DNA of 13,383 nt from Dethiosulfatibacter sp. (GCA_019084435.1 JAHRFV010000044.1:1-13383), one strand, 5' to 3'. Shown: positions 1-7,622, counted from the first letter of the stretch. Notes: generated by a model not told the origin, from the sequence alone. A program made the numbers and translations.

Positions 1-100
1 AGTTTTCAAAATACATCCCTAGATACTTGTGGGAGCTGATGCTTTATTTGCACCCAAAAGAACTGGATGAATCAATTGATGATTATGAGATTTATGCCAA
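1..100. repeat. Left arm of a 100-bp fold-back inverted duplication
   Basis: Positions 1-100 are the reverse complement of 216-315, with one mismatch (position 30 against position 286). The arms are separated by 115 bases (101-215). The left arm starts at the window edge and may continue outside it. Pairing stops abruptly at 100/101. The right arm is the coding copy, inside the HD-domain gene; the left arm gives no sensible protein. This geometry fits either a chimeric end from amplification or assembly, or a true inverted duplication. Confidence 0.95.
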
Positions 101-2548
101 TCTGGCATCATAAACTTTTTTACTTTCTGGAAATCTTTGTGGGTAGCTATTATAGTGTTCAATAATAAACGCAACAGTATTAAGCATGAGTGGAATGGTT
201 CTAGAACTCCTGTCTTTGGCATAAATCTCATAATCATCAATTGATTCATCCAGTTCTTTTGGGTGCAAATAAAGCATCAGCTCCCCCAAGTATCTAGGGA
301 TGTATTTTGAAAACTCATATCCCTCAATGTCAAGCCCTCTAAGAAGCTCTATAGCAACATCGTTTCTCTGGTCTATTGACAACAATGGAGCAAGACTCAA
401 TAATGCTCTACCTGCTTGGTTTCTGACATACTCCACAGCGCTGACTTTTACAAGATTACAAAGATGTGTTGCTGTGTGGAGTCTCGAAATGGGAGAAATA
501 TCACGGATAAACTCCTCGACATACTTGACGTTTGTTGATTTAACAATCCAAGGAACTGCAGATTTCAGATTCATCAGGAAAATCTCAGAAAGATCATCTG
601 AGTATTCATGCAGCTTATTTTTGTAGAACTGTGTAATAGTATTATTCAGTTTAAGATATTGTGATATTTTGTATTTCAAGTAGTACACAGCTAATTCTTC
701 ATCGTTATTAAGATCGCTGAGAAAATCAATTATTTTCTCAAAATATGGTGTATCGTAACCCAACAAATAAGTGAATCTTTCAGTAGTATCCAATGCAATA
801 ACAGTTGTTTCCAAATCAGCATCAAAAAAGTTTGAAACATAATCAACTATCTTTTCTATCTGATGTTTGGACATATCAGGATAAGGTAAGCGCCACAAGG
901 CATCCAATATGATGAATATCTTATCTCTATTGGTTTCTTCAGTTGATAGGTGTTTTAGGAATGTATCAATATAATTATTGTAATACTTTTTGTTAGACTT
1001 GTTGATAAGTGTGCCAACTACAGTTTTTAAAGAATATCCTATCCAGATTTTGTGTTGGTCAATAACCTTGTGGTCGGGATTTAGAATCAAATTCAGATAT
1101 TTGTCCCATAGCCTTATGCTGTCCATATCGGGTGGCTCGATTTGTTTATCTGCTGGAATTTCTTTCCTATACTCGTCATCGAATTCAGCAATTGTAGTAC
1201 CTAGTATTTCTGATGCTTGTCGCCTAATGTCACCTTCACGGTGCATCAGCAACTCATACATGAAGCTTAAAGTTAGAAGCTTTTGTTTAGGTGTCAAATA
1301 AGTTGTGTATTCCTTGAATACGTTCAAATAAGATCTAATATTCTTCCAGTTGTTTTCGCTACGAGCTGCCTCCAGTAAGATACTTAAAGACTCATCTGAA
1401 CTTAGTTTATACATCAGATCTATGTTATGACTGATGGCCATGTATTTGAAGTTTTGAACAATTTCGTCTCCGAAAAGCAAAGCATTATCTTTCTTGACCA
1501 ATTTTGACAGCTCAGAGCTGATCAGATTGATATCGACTCCTTTGCTTACCATGAAATCCTCAAAGTCCTTAAGCTTTGCGTAGACTCTCTTATATCTTTT
1601 TTCCTTTGCTTCATCCACATTGTCCAGTTTCTCCAGAATAACACTAAAAGAGTCTTTTAAAGAAAATATGTGCATTCTTGAAGAACCGCCATTGCCATTG
1701 TTTTTAACCCTGAAATCAGCGTATATCAAAACCAGGGATTCCAAAGGTAGATTTTCTAATTCGAGATCCCAGGTTGAATGGTTCAAAGCGACATGACCGA
1801 TTTGAGGTATATTGAACTTATTAAACCATAATTCGGTGTAGAAGTAATGGTAATAAGCAACTCGTTTTTGCTCCTCACCCACACAACCATACTTACCAAC
1901 ATCATGGCCAGCTGCAGCTCCTGATATTCTCCCGAGGTCAATAGGGACACCGGCTGCTTTCAACTGACGCCCTACATGCATAGCAGTAAAATGAACACCC
2001 GCAATGTGTTCTATGGTATTATGGTGTGTAATTTCAAAGCTGAGCCTCATCAGTTCATAAATATAGTTGTCATCAAAGGCTTTTTTGAATCTAAGGTATT
2101 CATTAGGATTTCTAAGCTGTTTGATCTCTTCATCAGTTAAAAATTCGAAATCAAGAAATCTATTGAAGTCTTTATTTTTTCTTTCGCTTTCAAAGATGGT
2201 GCGTAGTATTTGAAGATAGATAATGACGGAGTGCTCGAGCTTCTGTTCAAGCTTGATCACAACAGCATGAGGAAAAGACATGTTAAGTACATACTGATAA
2301 ACGTAGTATAGCCAATCGCTTTTGTTGACGTCACTAATATTATTCATGATATCGATACAAAGATTAAGTACATTGCTACATGTGATTTCACTCTTATTGA
2401 CCAAGGTTGATAATTTATTGACAAAATGCTTATTTAGAACGAGTGAGTGTACTTTTTCTTCTGTCAGATTCAATCTGTCCAATAACCATTCCTGTGTAAG
2501 GTTGCTCAGTATTTCTCTGTGAAGTTCATTAAGGGTTATTCTACTCAT
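92..2548 (-). CDS. Large HD-domain protein with HEAT-like helical repeats, C-terminus disrupted
   Basis: The 818-residue product has an HD (metal-dependent phosphohydrolase) core at about residues 165-285. Visible metal-site candidates are His181 or His186, the His215-Asp216 pair in GHDVGK, His257 and Asp278 in the YADFR segment. The rest is strongly helical with HEAT-like motifs, for example IRRQASEILG at 441-450 and VRNQAGRALL at 708-717, which suggests a scaffold around the HD core. I see no signal peptide or membrane segment. The substrate is unknown; nucleotide or cyclic-nucleotide hydrolysis would be typical of HD proteins but is inference. The ATG at 2548 has a GGAGG five bases upstream. 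The last two residues and the stop codon are read from the fold-back arm (1-100), so the natural C-terminus is missing. The gene is divergent from the GntR regulator. Confidence 0.8.
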   Translation of the reverse strand: MSRITLNELHREILSNLTQEWLLDRLNLTEEKVHSLVLNKHFVNKLSTLVNKSEITCSNVLNLCIDIMNNISDVNKSDWLYYVYQYVLNMSFPHAVVIKLEQKLEHSVIIYLQILRTIFESERKNKDFNRFLDFEFLTDEEIKQLRNPNEYLRFKKAFDDNYIYELMRLSFEITHHNTIEHIAGVHFTAMHVGRQLKAAGVPIDLGRISGAAAGHDVGKYGCVGEEQKRVAYYHYFYTELWFNKFNIPQIGHVALNHSTWDLELENLPLESLVLIYADFRVKNNGNGGSSRMHIFSLKDSFSVILEKLDNVDEAKEKRYKRVYAKLKDFEDFMVSKGVDINLISSELSKLVKKDNALLFGDEIVQNFKYMAISHNIDLMYKLSSDESLSILLEAARSENNWKNIRSYLNVFKEYTTYLTPKQKLLTLSFMYELLMHREGDIRRQASEILGTTIAEFDDEYRKEIPADKQIEPPDMDSIRLWDKYLNLILNPDHKVIDQHKIWIGYSLKTVVGTLINKSNKKYYNNYIDTFLKHLSTEETNRDKIFIILDALWRLPYPDMSKHQIEKIVDYVSNFFDADLETTVIALDTTERFTYLLGYDTPYFEKIIDFLSDLNNDEELAVYYLKYKISQYLKLNNTITQFYKNKLHEYSDDLSEIFLMNLKSAVPWIVKSTNVKYVEEFIRDISPISRLHTATHLCNLVKVSAVEYVRNQAGRALLSLAPLLSIDQRNDVAIELLRGLDIEGYEFSKYIPRYLGELMLYLHPKELDESIDDYEIYAKDRSSRTIPLMLNTVAFIIEHYNSYPQRFPESKKVYDARLA
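216..315. repeat. Right arm of the fold-back inverted duplication
   Basis: This is the native-looking copy: it is read continuously on the minus strand as part of the HD-domain protein (the YLGELMLYLHPKEL stretch). Its partner is 1-100, 99 of 100 bases complementary. The RNA or single strand could fold into a 100-bp hairpin with a 115-base loop. Confidence 0.95.
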
Positions 2549-2608
2549 ATAAGCCTCCGTTGTAGAAATATATCATAATTTTAACATTTATCAATATTGG
2601 CGTAAAGT

Positions 2609-2637
2609 ATTATTAAAGAGATAACTTGACATATCAA
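2609..2637 (-). promoter_or_regulatory. Candidate promoter of the HD-domain gene
   Basis: On the minus strand TTGATA (2632-2637) is followed after 17 bases by AATAAT (2609-2614), five of six matches at each box. Its -35 lies inside the TTGACATATCAA element, so it is back to back with the regulator promoter. A second, weaker TTGATA (2589-2594) lies closer to the gene. Confidence 0.4.
2626..2637. promoter_or_regulatory. Putative GntR operator, site 1 (TTGACATATCAA)
   Basis: The site has the form TTGA-N4-TCAA and overlaps the -35 box of the regulator promoter. The identical 12-mer occurs at 5824-5835 in the iorA/opine-dehydrogenase divergent region. Here the left flank is TAAC; at the other site the right flank is GTTA, its complement. 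Together they imply a longer palindrome TAACTTGA-N4-TCAAGTTA. Assignment to the adjacent regulator is inference. Confidence 0.6.
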
Positions 2638-2653
2638 CCTAAATCAGTATAAT
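2626..2653 (+). promoter_or_regulatory. Promoter of the GntR-family regulator gene
   Basis: TTGACA (2626-2631) and TATAAT (2648-2653) are both perfect consensus hexamers with a 16-base spacer. The start codon lies 21 bases after the -10 box, so the leader is very short. The -35 box is also the left part of the putative operator at 2626-2637, consistent with autorepression. Confidence 0.8.
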
Positions 2654-2674
2654 TGTTTTAAAGGTGGGAGTTAG

Positions 2675-3406
2675 ATGGCGCATATACCAAATTATATCAG
2701 AATAAAAGAATACATTGTTGAGAATATCAAGAGAGGTAATTACAAACCAGGCGGAAAAGTCCCATCTGAAAAGGAATTGGGTGAATTGTTTAACGTGAGT
2801 AGAATAACAGCTACAACAGCCATTCGAGATTTGGTTAGCGATGGGATTGTATTCAGGATTCAAGGCAAGGGGACATTTGTAGCGGACAAAAAAGAGGAAG
2901 ATCTCAGAAGCCACAAAGCTTATGGATTCGAAAACAACAGCTCATTGAACGAGGGACATCATGAAACCATAAATCGAAACAGAATAAAAGCTGGGAAAGA
3001 GCTTTCATTAAAGATGAAAATCAGTGAGAAAGATGAGCTGTATGAAATTATCAGGATAAAAGTGATTGATGAAAAGGTAAATGCGATAGAGTATGTGTAC
3101 CTGCCAGTCAAGTACTATGTATCCCTAGATATTGATAATGAGGATATAAATCTGATACATGATCTCGTGGAAAAGTATTGTTTTCTGAAGCAAAAAAGAG
3201 CGAAAGTATATGTTGAGCCTATTTTACCAACTCAAGAACAGGCCAGCATGCTAAAAATAAACAAAGAAAACCCTGTTCTGCTATGGGAAAAATTTACTTA
3301 CTCAGAGGAAGAAAAGATAATTGAATATTCCAGGAACATTATTAATTCAGACTTATATAGATTCTATATGGATCTGGATCTCGAAAAAAAAAGTAGCGTG
3401 GGTTAA
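2675..3406 (+). CDS. GntR/HutC-family transcriptional regulator with UTRA ligand domain
   Basis: The 243-residue protein has the usual two-part layout. An N-terminal winged helix-turn-helix (about residues 5-70) contains VPSEKELGELFNVSR and the wing motif GKGTFV. The C-terminal part, about 100-235, resembles a UTRA small-molecule-binding domain as in HutC, FarR and TreR. The length is normal for the family. The ATG at 2675 follows a purine-rich AAGGTGGGAG. The gene converges on iorB, and the two reading frames overlap at their stop codons inside a perfect palindrome. Shared copies of TTGACATATCAA suggest that it represses itself and acts on the iorAB/opine-dehydrogenase region. The ligand is unknown; a 2-oxoacid, an amino acid or an opine would fit the neighbours, but that is inference. 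Confidence 0.88.
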   Translation: MAHIPNYIRIKEYIVENIKRGNYKPGGKVPSEKELGELFNVSRITATTAIRDLVSDGIVFRIQGKGTFVADKKEEDLRSHKAYGFENNSSLNEGHHETINRNRIKAGKELSLKMKISEKDELYEIIRIKVIDEKVNAIEYVYLPVKYYVSLDIDNEDINLIHDLVEKYCFLKQKRAKVYVEPILPTQEQASMLKINKENPVLLWEKFTYSEEEKIIEYSRNIINSDLYRFYMDLDLEKKSSVG

Positions 3407-3419
3407 CCCACGCTACTTT
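3384..3419 (-). terminator. Intrinsic terminator of iorAB, embedded in two convergent coding sequences
   Basis: Positions 3390-3419 form a 30-bp perfect palindrome centred on GTTAAC. Nine A residues at 3384-3392 become a run of U on the minus-strand transcript directly after the hairpin, so this is a strong terminator for iorA-iorB. On the plus strand only three T residues follow, so termination of the regulator mRNA should be weaker. The stem encodes the last codons and the stop codons of both genes. Confidence 0.9.
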
Positions 3420-3987
3420 CATATCCTGCATCAAATGCCTTTAGATTAAGAGTTAAATGCTTTTCAGGAACAGACTCCTCAATCATTTTTTTCCAGTCAA
3501 TATCTTCAAGGGAAAGACATTTAACAATAGCTCCCAGTAAAACAATATTCATCGCCTTTGGATTTCCAATCTTTTGAGCTTCTTTAAAAGCGTTGAAAAC
3601 ATACGTCTTATTGATTTTACCTTTATATTTTTCAACAACGTCGAAGGGATAACTGCTGATGCCTAACGAAACAGTGAAAGGCTCTATGCTATAGTCGTTA
3701 ATGATCAGTATACCGTCTTTTTTCAAATAATCCACCCATCTTAGAGCTTCCGATTTTTCAAAGGATACAACTATGTCGGCAGTACCTTTTTCTATTACAG
3801 GAGAATGTATGCTTTCACCTACGCGTATCTGAGTAGTAACACTTCCACCTCTTTGAGCCATTCCATGTATCTCAGCCATTTTAACATCATAACCGGCATC
3901 TAAAAAACCATTTGATATGATTTTAGAGGTAAGGATGGTTCCTTGACCACCTACACCGGCTAACAATATATTTTTGTTTGATTTCAT
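3403..3987 (-). CDS. iorB: Indolepyruvate:ferredoxin oxidoreductase, subunit beta
   Basis: The 194-residue protein matches the gamma-type domain of pyruvate:ferredoxin oxidoreductases. It opens with the glycine-rich GVGGQGT motif (residues 11-17), and the MAEIHGMAQRGG segment (about residues 37-48) is typical of IorB. With IorA it converts indolepyruvate and other aryl 2-oxoacids, made by transamination of aromatic amino acids, to aryl-acetyl-CoA and CO2, reducing ferredoxin in the cytoplasm. The ATG overlaps the iorA stop (ATGA), so translational coupling is likely. The last residues, SSVG, are encoded by the terminator palindrome shared with the GntR gene. Confidence 0.93.
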   Translation of the reverse strand: MKSNKNILLAGVGGQGTILTSKIISNGFLDAGYDVKMAEIHGMAQRGGSVTTQIRVGESIHSPVIEKGTADIVVSFEKSEALRWVDYLKKDGILIINDYSIEPFTVSLGISSYPFDVVEKYKGKINKTYVFNAFKEAQKIGNPKAMNIVLLGAIVKCLSLEDIDWKKMIEESVPEKHLTLNLKAFDAGYESSVG

Positions 3988-5768
3988 ATGTTCTCACCTA
4001 CCCTTTCAATAGCCTTATAAGGACAAACCTGCAGGCAAACGGTACAACCATTGCACTGGACAGTATCTATAAAGACCTTATTGTTCTCGCGGTCTATTTG
4101 CAAAGCAGGACAACCTGTTCTGATACAGGCTTTACAGAATTTACATTTTTCAGGATCTACATGACACTTCATTTTGGCTCGTTCAATCTGAACCGGTTTT
4201 AAAAGAGCACACTCTCTTCTGGTGATGATGACAAACGGTTCCGTAGACTGATATCCTTTTTTTATTGCTTCTTTGGTTGATTCCAGGTCATAGGGATCAA
4301 CTACAACCAAGTTCTCAGGTTTAATACCACATGCTAGCACAAGTTTTTCAATACTGACCTTATCCGTTATGCTCCCAGAGGCACTTATACCTGTACCGGG
4401 ATTATCCTGATGTCCTGTCATGGCAGTGATGCTGTTATCCAGTATTATAGTTGTTATAGGAGTGTTATTGTAGGTCATGTTAACCAATCCGGTTATTCCA
4501 GAATGGAAAAATGTCGAATCACCGATGAGAGCAAAAGGTTTGAGCTTTGCATTATCCTCATCAGCCATTTCATTGGCCCTTTGGAATCCTTGCGCCGCTG
4601 AAATAGAAGCACCCATGTCAATTGTGAGGTCCATAGCTTCAAATGGTGGCAGGTATCCAAGAGAATAGCAGCCAATGTCACCTGAGAAAAAAGCCTTCTT
4701 CTTGTACTTGCCAAGTTCATGAAACAGACCCCTATGAGGACATCCAGCACATAAAACAGGAGGTCTGGAGGGAGGAGTGCTTTCAATGCCATAGCTGCCA
4801 GAAGGTGCTACACCAAGCAGTTTCTCTCTTAATAACTCTGGGCTAAACTCACCACATATAGGGAATAGCTCTTTTCCGATACAATTGATTCCCCAAGACT
4901 TGATTTGAGTTTCCATAAATGGTTCATTTTCCTCAATCACATAAAGGATATCCACATTTTCTGCGAAATCTTTAATCATTTGATCCGGAAGGGGATTGGA
5001 CATACCAATTTTCAGGTAGGAGGCATTCTCTCCCATAACCTCTTTTGCATACTGGTAAGAAATTCCATTGCAGATTATGCCGATTTTCTTATTATAGTAT
5101 TCTATTCTGTTAAGCGAAGTTGTATTGGAATAATCTTTAAGTCGCAACAGATTCTCTTCTATAACAGGGTGTCTCTTTCTGGAATGTGCAGGCACCATGA
5201 TATATTTTTCTGCATTCTTTTTAAAGTCAACAGTAGGGGGTACTATTCTCTCACCTAATTGAACAGGGGTTTTTGAGTGACAAGTTCTCGTTGTTAGTCT
5301 AAAAAGGACTGTCGTATCAAATTTCTCACTGATATCAAAAGCTTCCTTCATAAAATCCAAGCACTCCTGAGAATCTGAAGGTTCAAGACAGACAACTTTT
5401 GCATGAGTTGAATAAAGCCTATTATCCTGCTCATTTTGCGAAGAGTACATACCCGGTTCGTCAGCTGTCACAATGACAAAACCACCATTTGAACCATGAT
5501 AAGCAAAAGACATAAAGGGATCAGCGGCTACATTGAGACCTACATGTTTCATCGCTGCAAACGAACGGACACCTCTTACGGCTGCACCCATAGCGACCTC
5601 AGCTGCTACCTTTTCATTGGGAGCCCATTCAGCATATACATTGTCATATTTTGAAAAATTCTCCATTATTTCTGTGCTTGGTGTGCCCGGATATGCGGAA
5701 GCGACAAGCACTCCTGCCTCATAAGCACCTCTGGCCACGGCCTCATTGCCGGTCATCAGTATTTTCAT
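3984..5768 (-). CDS. iorA: Indolepyruvate:ferredoxin oxidoreductase, subunit alpha
   Basis: The 594-residue protein shows the full IorA layout. An N-terminal pyrimidine-binding thiamine diphosphate domain (YPGTPSTEI, residues 26-34) is followed by a middle domain, CAGCPHRG at 340-347, and the pyrophosphate-binding domain with GDIGCYS (363-369) and GDSTFFHSG (416-424). A C-terminal two-cluster ferredoxin domain supplies ligands Cys542, 545, 548, 553 and Cys572, 575, 578, 582. No key residue is missing. The enzyme decarboxylates aryl 2-oxoacids oxidatively and passes electrons to ferredoxin, a hallmark of anaerobic amino-acid catabolism. The start codon at 5768 has GGAGG five bases upstream. 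iorA and iorB form a two-gene operon ending at the palindromic terminator. Confidence 0.96.
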   Translation of the reverse strand: MKILMTGNEAVARGAYEAGVLVASAYPGTPSTEIMENFSKYDNVYAEWAPNEKVAAEVAMGAAVRGVRSFAAMKHVGLNVAADPFMSFAYHGSNGGFVIVTADEPGMYSSQNEQDNRLYSTHAKVVCLEPSDSQECLDFMKEAFDISEKFDTTVLFRLTTRTCHSKTPVQLGERIVPPTVDFKKNAEKYIMVPAHSRKRHPVIEENLLRLKDYSNTTSLNRIEYYNKKIGIICNGISYQYAKEVMGENASYLKIGMSNPLPDQMIKDFAENVDILYVIEENEPFMETQIKSWGINCIGKELFPICGEFSPELLREKLLGVAPSGSYGIESTPPSRPPVLCAGCPHRGLFHELGKYKKKAFFSGDIGCYSLGYLPPFEAMDLTIDMGASISAAQGFQRANEMADEDNAKLKPFALIGDSTFFHSGITGLVNMTYNNTPITTIILDNSITAMTGHQDNPGTGISASGSITDKVSIEKLVLACGIKPENLVVVDPYDLESTKEAIKKGYQSTEPFVIITRRECALLKPVQIERAKMKCHVDPEKCKFCKACIRTGCPALQIDRENNKVFIDTVQCNGCTVCLQVCPYKAIERVGENI

Positions 5769-5787
5769 TTATACCTCCACTTTGATT

Positions 5788-5815
5788 GTAATATTTATTC
5801 AGTTAAAAACATCAA
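5788..5815 (-). promoter_or_regulatory. Candidate promoter of iorAB
   Basis: On the minus strand TTGATG (5810-5815), a 16-base spacer and TATTAC (5788-5793) lie just upstream of the iorA ribosome binding site. The match is moderate. The TTGACATATCAA element at 5824-5835 sits directly upstream of the -35 box. Confidence 0.35.
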
Positions 5816-5823
5816 AAGACATG

Positions 5824-5835
5824 TTGACATATCAA
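5824..5835. promoter_or_regulatory. Putative GntR operator, site 2 (TTGACATATCAA)
   Basis: The 12-mer is identical to the one in the regulator promoter (2626-2637). It lies between the divergent iorA and opine-dehydrogenase genes. Its TTGACA half also makes a plus-strand -35 box with TATATG (5847-5852) 17 bases downstream, so a bound regulator could block transcription towards the dehydrogenase and influence iorA. Confidence 0.6.
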
Positions 5836-5903
5836 GTTAGTTTAATTATATGCAACAAATCATATTCAGTCAAGTTAAAAAACTACAATTATTATTACCC
5901 ATC

Positions 5904-5912
5904 TGTTATAAT
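5904..5912 (+). promoter_or_regulatory. Extended -10 promoter of the opine-dehydrogenase-like gene
   Basis: TGTTATAAT (5904-5912) is a perfect extended -10 box 26 bases before the chosen start codon. No good -35 box is visible, which extended -10 promoters tolerate. An alternative upstream promoter is TTGACA (5824-5829), 17 bases, TATATG (5847-5852). Confidence 0.55.
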
Positions 5913-5938
5913 TGATTCAAATCAAGAAAGAGGTCGAT

Positions 5939-6997
5939 ATGAAGATAAACAATATAGCCATCTTAGGTGGTGGAAATGCGGGTTTTGCCATCGCCGGGTT
6001 CTTTAGTCATCTAGGACATAATGTTAAGCTTTATAAGAAAAGCTTGGCCAATAATCAAAAGGTAATCGATCACAGAATCGTTTCAAAAGGAGCGGTAGAA
6101 TTTATTAGTAGTATCAATCTGGTGACAAGTAGCATGAAAGAAGCACTAGAAGGAGCGGAACTAATTATTGTAACAGTTCCTGCTTATTGTCATGACGCAC
6201 TCTTTGATGAATTGATTGAGTTACTTGATCGAAAAGCAATGATATGTCTAATGCCAGATAATTATGGTGGATTTTTACTGATGACAAAATTACAAAAAAA
6301 AGGCATATCAGACTTTAAAAGAGTGATATCCTTGAATTCTGTGTTGTTTGCTTGCCGACAAATAGATCATGAAACAACAAGTATGAAGGGTGTTAAGAAT
6401 GAAATAGTAGTATCATCAGTCTATCCGGATGTGATTGACGAAGGCCTGCTGATGCTTAATAGTATTTATCCAATTTTTAAAAAGAGTGCTAATATTTTTG
6501 AAGTTCTTTTGTCTAACATGAATCCGGTGGTTCATACAGCAACAACCTTGTTAAATACAGGGTGGATTGAGACAACAAATGGTGAGTTTGATTTTTACAG
6601 GGAAGGCATATCGCCCACCATAGCAAGTTTTATAGAAAGGATAGATAATGAAAGAATAGCTGTTGGATTAAAGTTGGGAATCAAGCTAGACAGTCTGTTG
6701 GTAAATATGCATAAGATGTATAACTCTGTTGAAAAAGATTTGTACTCCTCACTATCAAAAAGTGGTGTGCATACAAAAGATCTGGCACCAGTCTCACTGG
6801 AAACCAGATATTTAAATGAAGATATACCATATGGATTAATGCCCATGTCGAGACTAGGAAAACTGTTGGATGTAGAAACAAAAGCAATCGACACACTTAT
6901 TTCCTTGTCTGAAATCATGTTGGACAAAGTGTTTGATAAGACAGCATCAGACAATCTGGAAATATTTCTAAAAACAGTCAAATCCTCTACTTTTTAA
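5939..6997 (+). CDS. NAD(P)-dependent opine/octopine dehydrogenase family protein
   Basis: The 352-residue protein begins with a Rossmann nucleotide-binding fold (AILGGGNAGFAIAG, residues 7-20) and continues into an octopine-dehydrogenase-type C-terminal domain. NPVVHTATTLLNTGWIE (195-211) and RYLNEDIPYGL (290-300) are family signatures. His199, Arg290 and Asp295 occupy the places of the catalytic His, Arg and Asp of scallop octopine dehydrogenase, including the five-residue Arg-to-Asp spacing as I recall it. Family members reductively join a 2-oxoacid to an amino-acid amine, or oxidise the product. An ATG at 5912 is in frame but overlaps the -10 box; the start at 5939 has AAGAAAGAGG five bases upstream and begins right at the Rossmann fold. 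It is divergent from iorAB, so an aromatic or branched 2-oxoacid substrate is plausible but unproven. Confidence 0.85.
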   Translation: MKINNIAILGGGNAGFAIAGFFSHLGHNVKLYKKSLANNQKVIDHRIVSKGAVEFISSINLVTSSMKEALEGAELIIVTVPAYCHDALFDELIELLDRKAMICLMPDNYGGFLLMTKLQKKGISDFKRVISLNSVLFACRQIDHETTSMKGVKNEIVVSSVYPDVIDEGLLMLNSIYPIFKKSANIFEVLLSNMNPVVHTATTLLNTGWIETTNGEFDFYREGISPTIASFIERIDNERIAVGLKLGIKLDSLLVNMHKMYNSVEKDLYSSLSKSGVHTKDLAPVSLETRYLNEDIPYGLMPMSRLGKLLDVETKAIDTLISLSEIMLDKVFDKTASDNLEIFLKTVKSSTF

Positions 6998-7520
6998 TAT
7001 ACCCACCACGAACGGCCTTGACTTCGTTTACAATCACAACAGCGTTTTCCAGTTGGCTATTGATTAGGTCCACAGCTTCTAAGATTCTCTTTCTTTTTAG
7101 ATGGATAAGCAAGATTTCCCTCATGGTCTCTTTGCCTTCTCCTTTAATGATTGTGACACCAAAATTGTTGTCTCTAAGTAAAGTTGCCAGTTCATGACCA
7201 ACACCTTCCTGAGTGATGACCTGGATGGAAGAGAGACCGATAGCTAGCTTGGATTCTATAAAAACTCCCAAATAATTTCCGATAGCAAATGCTGCACAGT
7301 ATACTAAGGCTCTTATCGGATCCTCATTTAACCCTGTAAGCACAGAACTAACGATGATTATCCATATGAAGATTTCAAAAAAAGCTATAAAAGCAGCTTT
7401 ACCTCGTTCTCCTTTTGCTACAAACATGATTCTGATAGTTGACATGGAAACCTCAACTATTTTCGCAAAAAAAATAATGAAATATGACCAAATTCCTAAT
7501 TCAGTAAGCAGTGTATTCAT
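6987..7520 (-). CDS. UPF0316 (DUF2179/YebE-like) membrane protein
   Basis: The 177-residue protein has an N-terminal membrane region with about three hydrophobic segments (residues 8-24, 42-62 and 68-90) and a soluble C-terminal DUF2179-like domain (about 110-170, GVTIIKGEGK). This is the layout of the UPF0316 family, whose function is not known to me. An in-frame start exists farther upstream at 7721, but the ATG at 7520 is preceded by AGGAGGT and matches the family start, so I chose it. Its 3' end overlaps the opine-dehydrogenase gene by 11 bases on the opposite strand, with no hairpin terminator visible between them. Confidence 0.85.
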   Translation of the reverse strand: MNTLLTELGIWSYFIIFFAKIVEVSMSTIRIMFVAKGERGKAAFIAFFEIFIWIIIVSSVLTGLNEDPIRALVYCAAFAIGNYLGVFIESKLAIGLSSIQVITQEGVGHELATLLRDNNFGVTIIKGEGKETMREILLIHLKRKRILEAVDLINSQLENAVVIVNEVKAVRGGYIKK

Positions 7521-7539
7521 AAAACACCTCCTATTAAAG

Positions 7540-7567
7540 ACTATAACTTGTTTATAACAAAAAGCAA
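7540..7567 (-). promoter_or_regulatory. Candidate promoter of the UPF0316 gene
   Basis: On the minus strand TTGCTT (7562-7567), 16 bases and TATAGT (7540-7545) precede the AGGAGGT site. A small inverted repeat TTGTT-TAT-AACAA (7548-7560) fills the spacer and could be an operator or chance in AT-rich DNA. Confidence 0.4.
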
Positions 7568-7622
7568 TTGATTTTTTATTAATTATATTTAATAATAGGT
7601 TGTAGCAATAGCACATACTGGA

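Noticed and set aside
19..249. A 76-residue minus-strand open frame across the fold-back
   Set aside because: It is created by the inverted arm and lies in another frame of the HD-domain gene; it resembles no protein I know.
4905..5258. A 117-residue plus-strand open frame
   Set aside because: It lies antisense to iorA, whose motifs are intact across the same interval, and has no convincing ribosome binding site or family features.
5912..5938. Upstream ATG for the opine-dehydrogenase-like gene
   Set aside because: It overlaps the extended -10 box and has no ribosome binding site; the ATG at 5939 has both a good site and the correct Rossmann-fold start.
6595..6981. A 128-residue minus-strand open frame
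   Set aside because: It is antisense to the well-supported opine-dehydrogenase-like gene and shows no recognisable motif.
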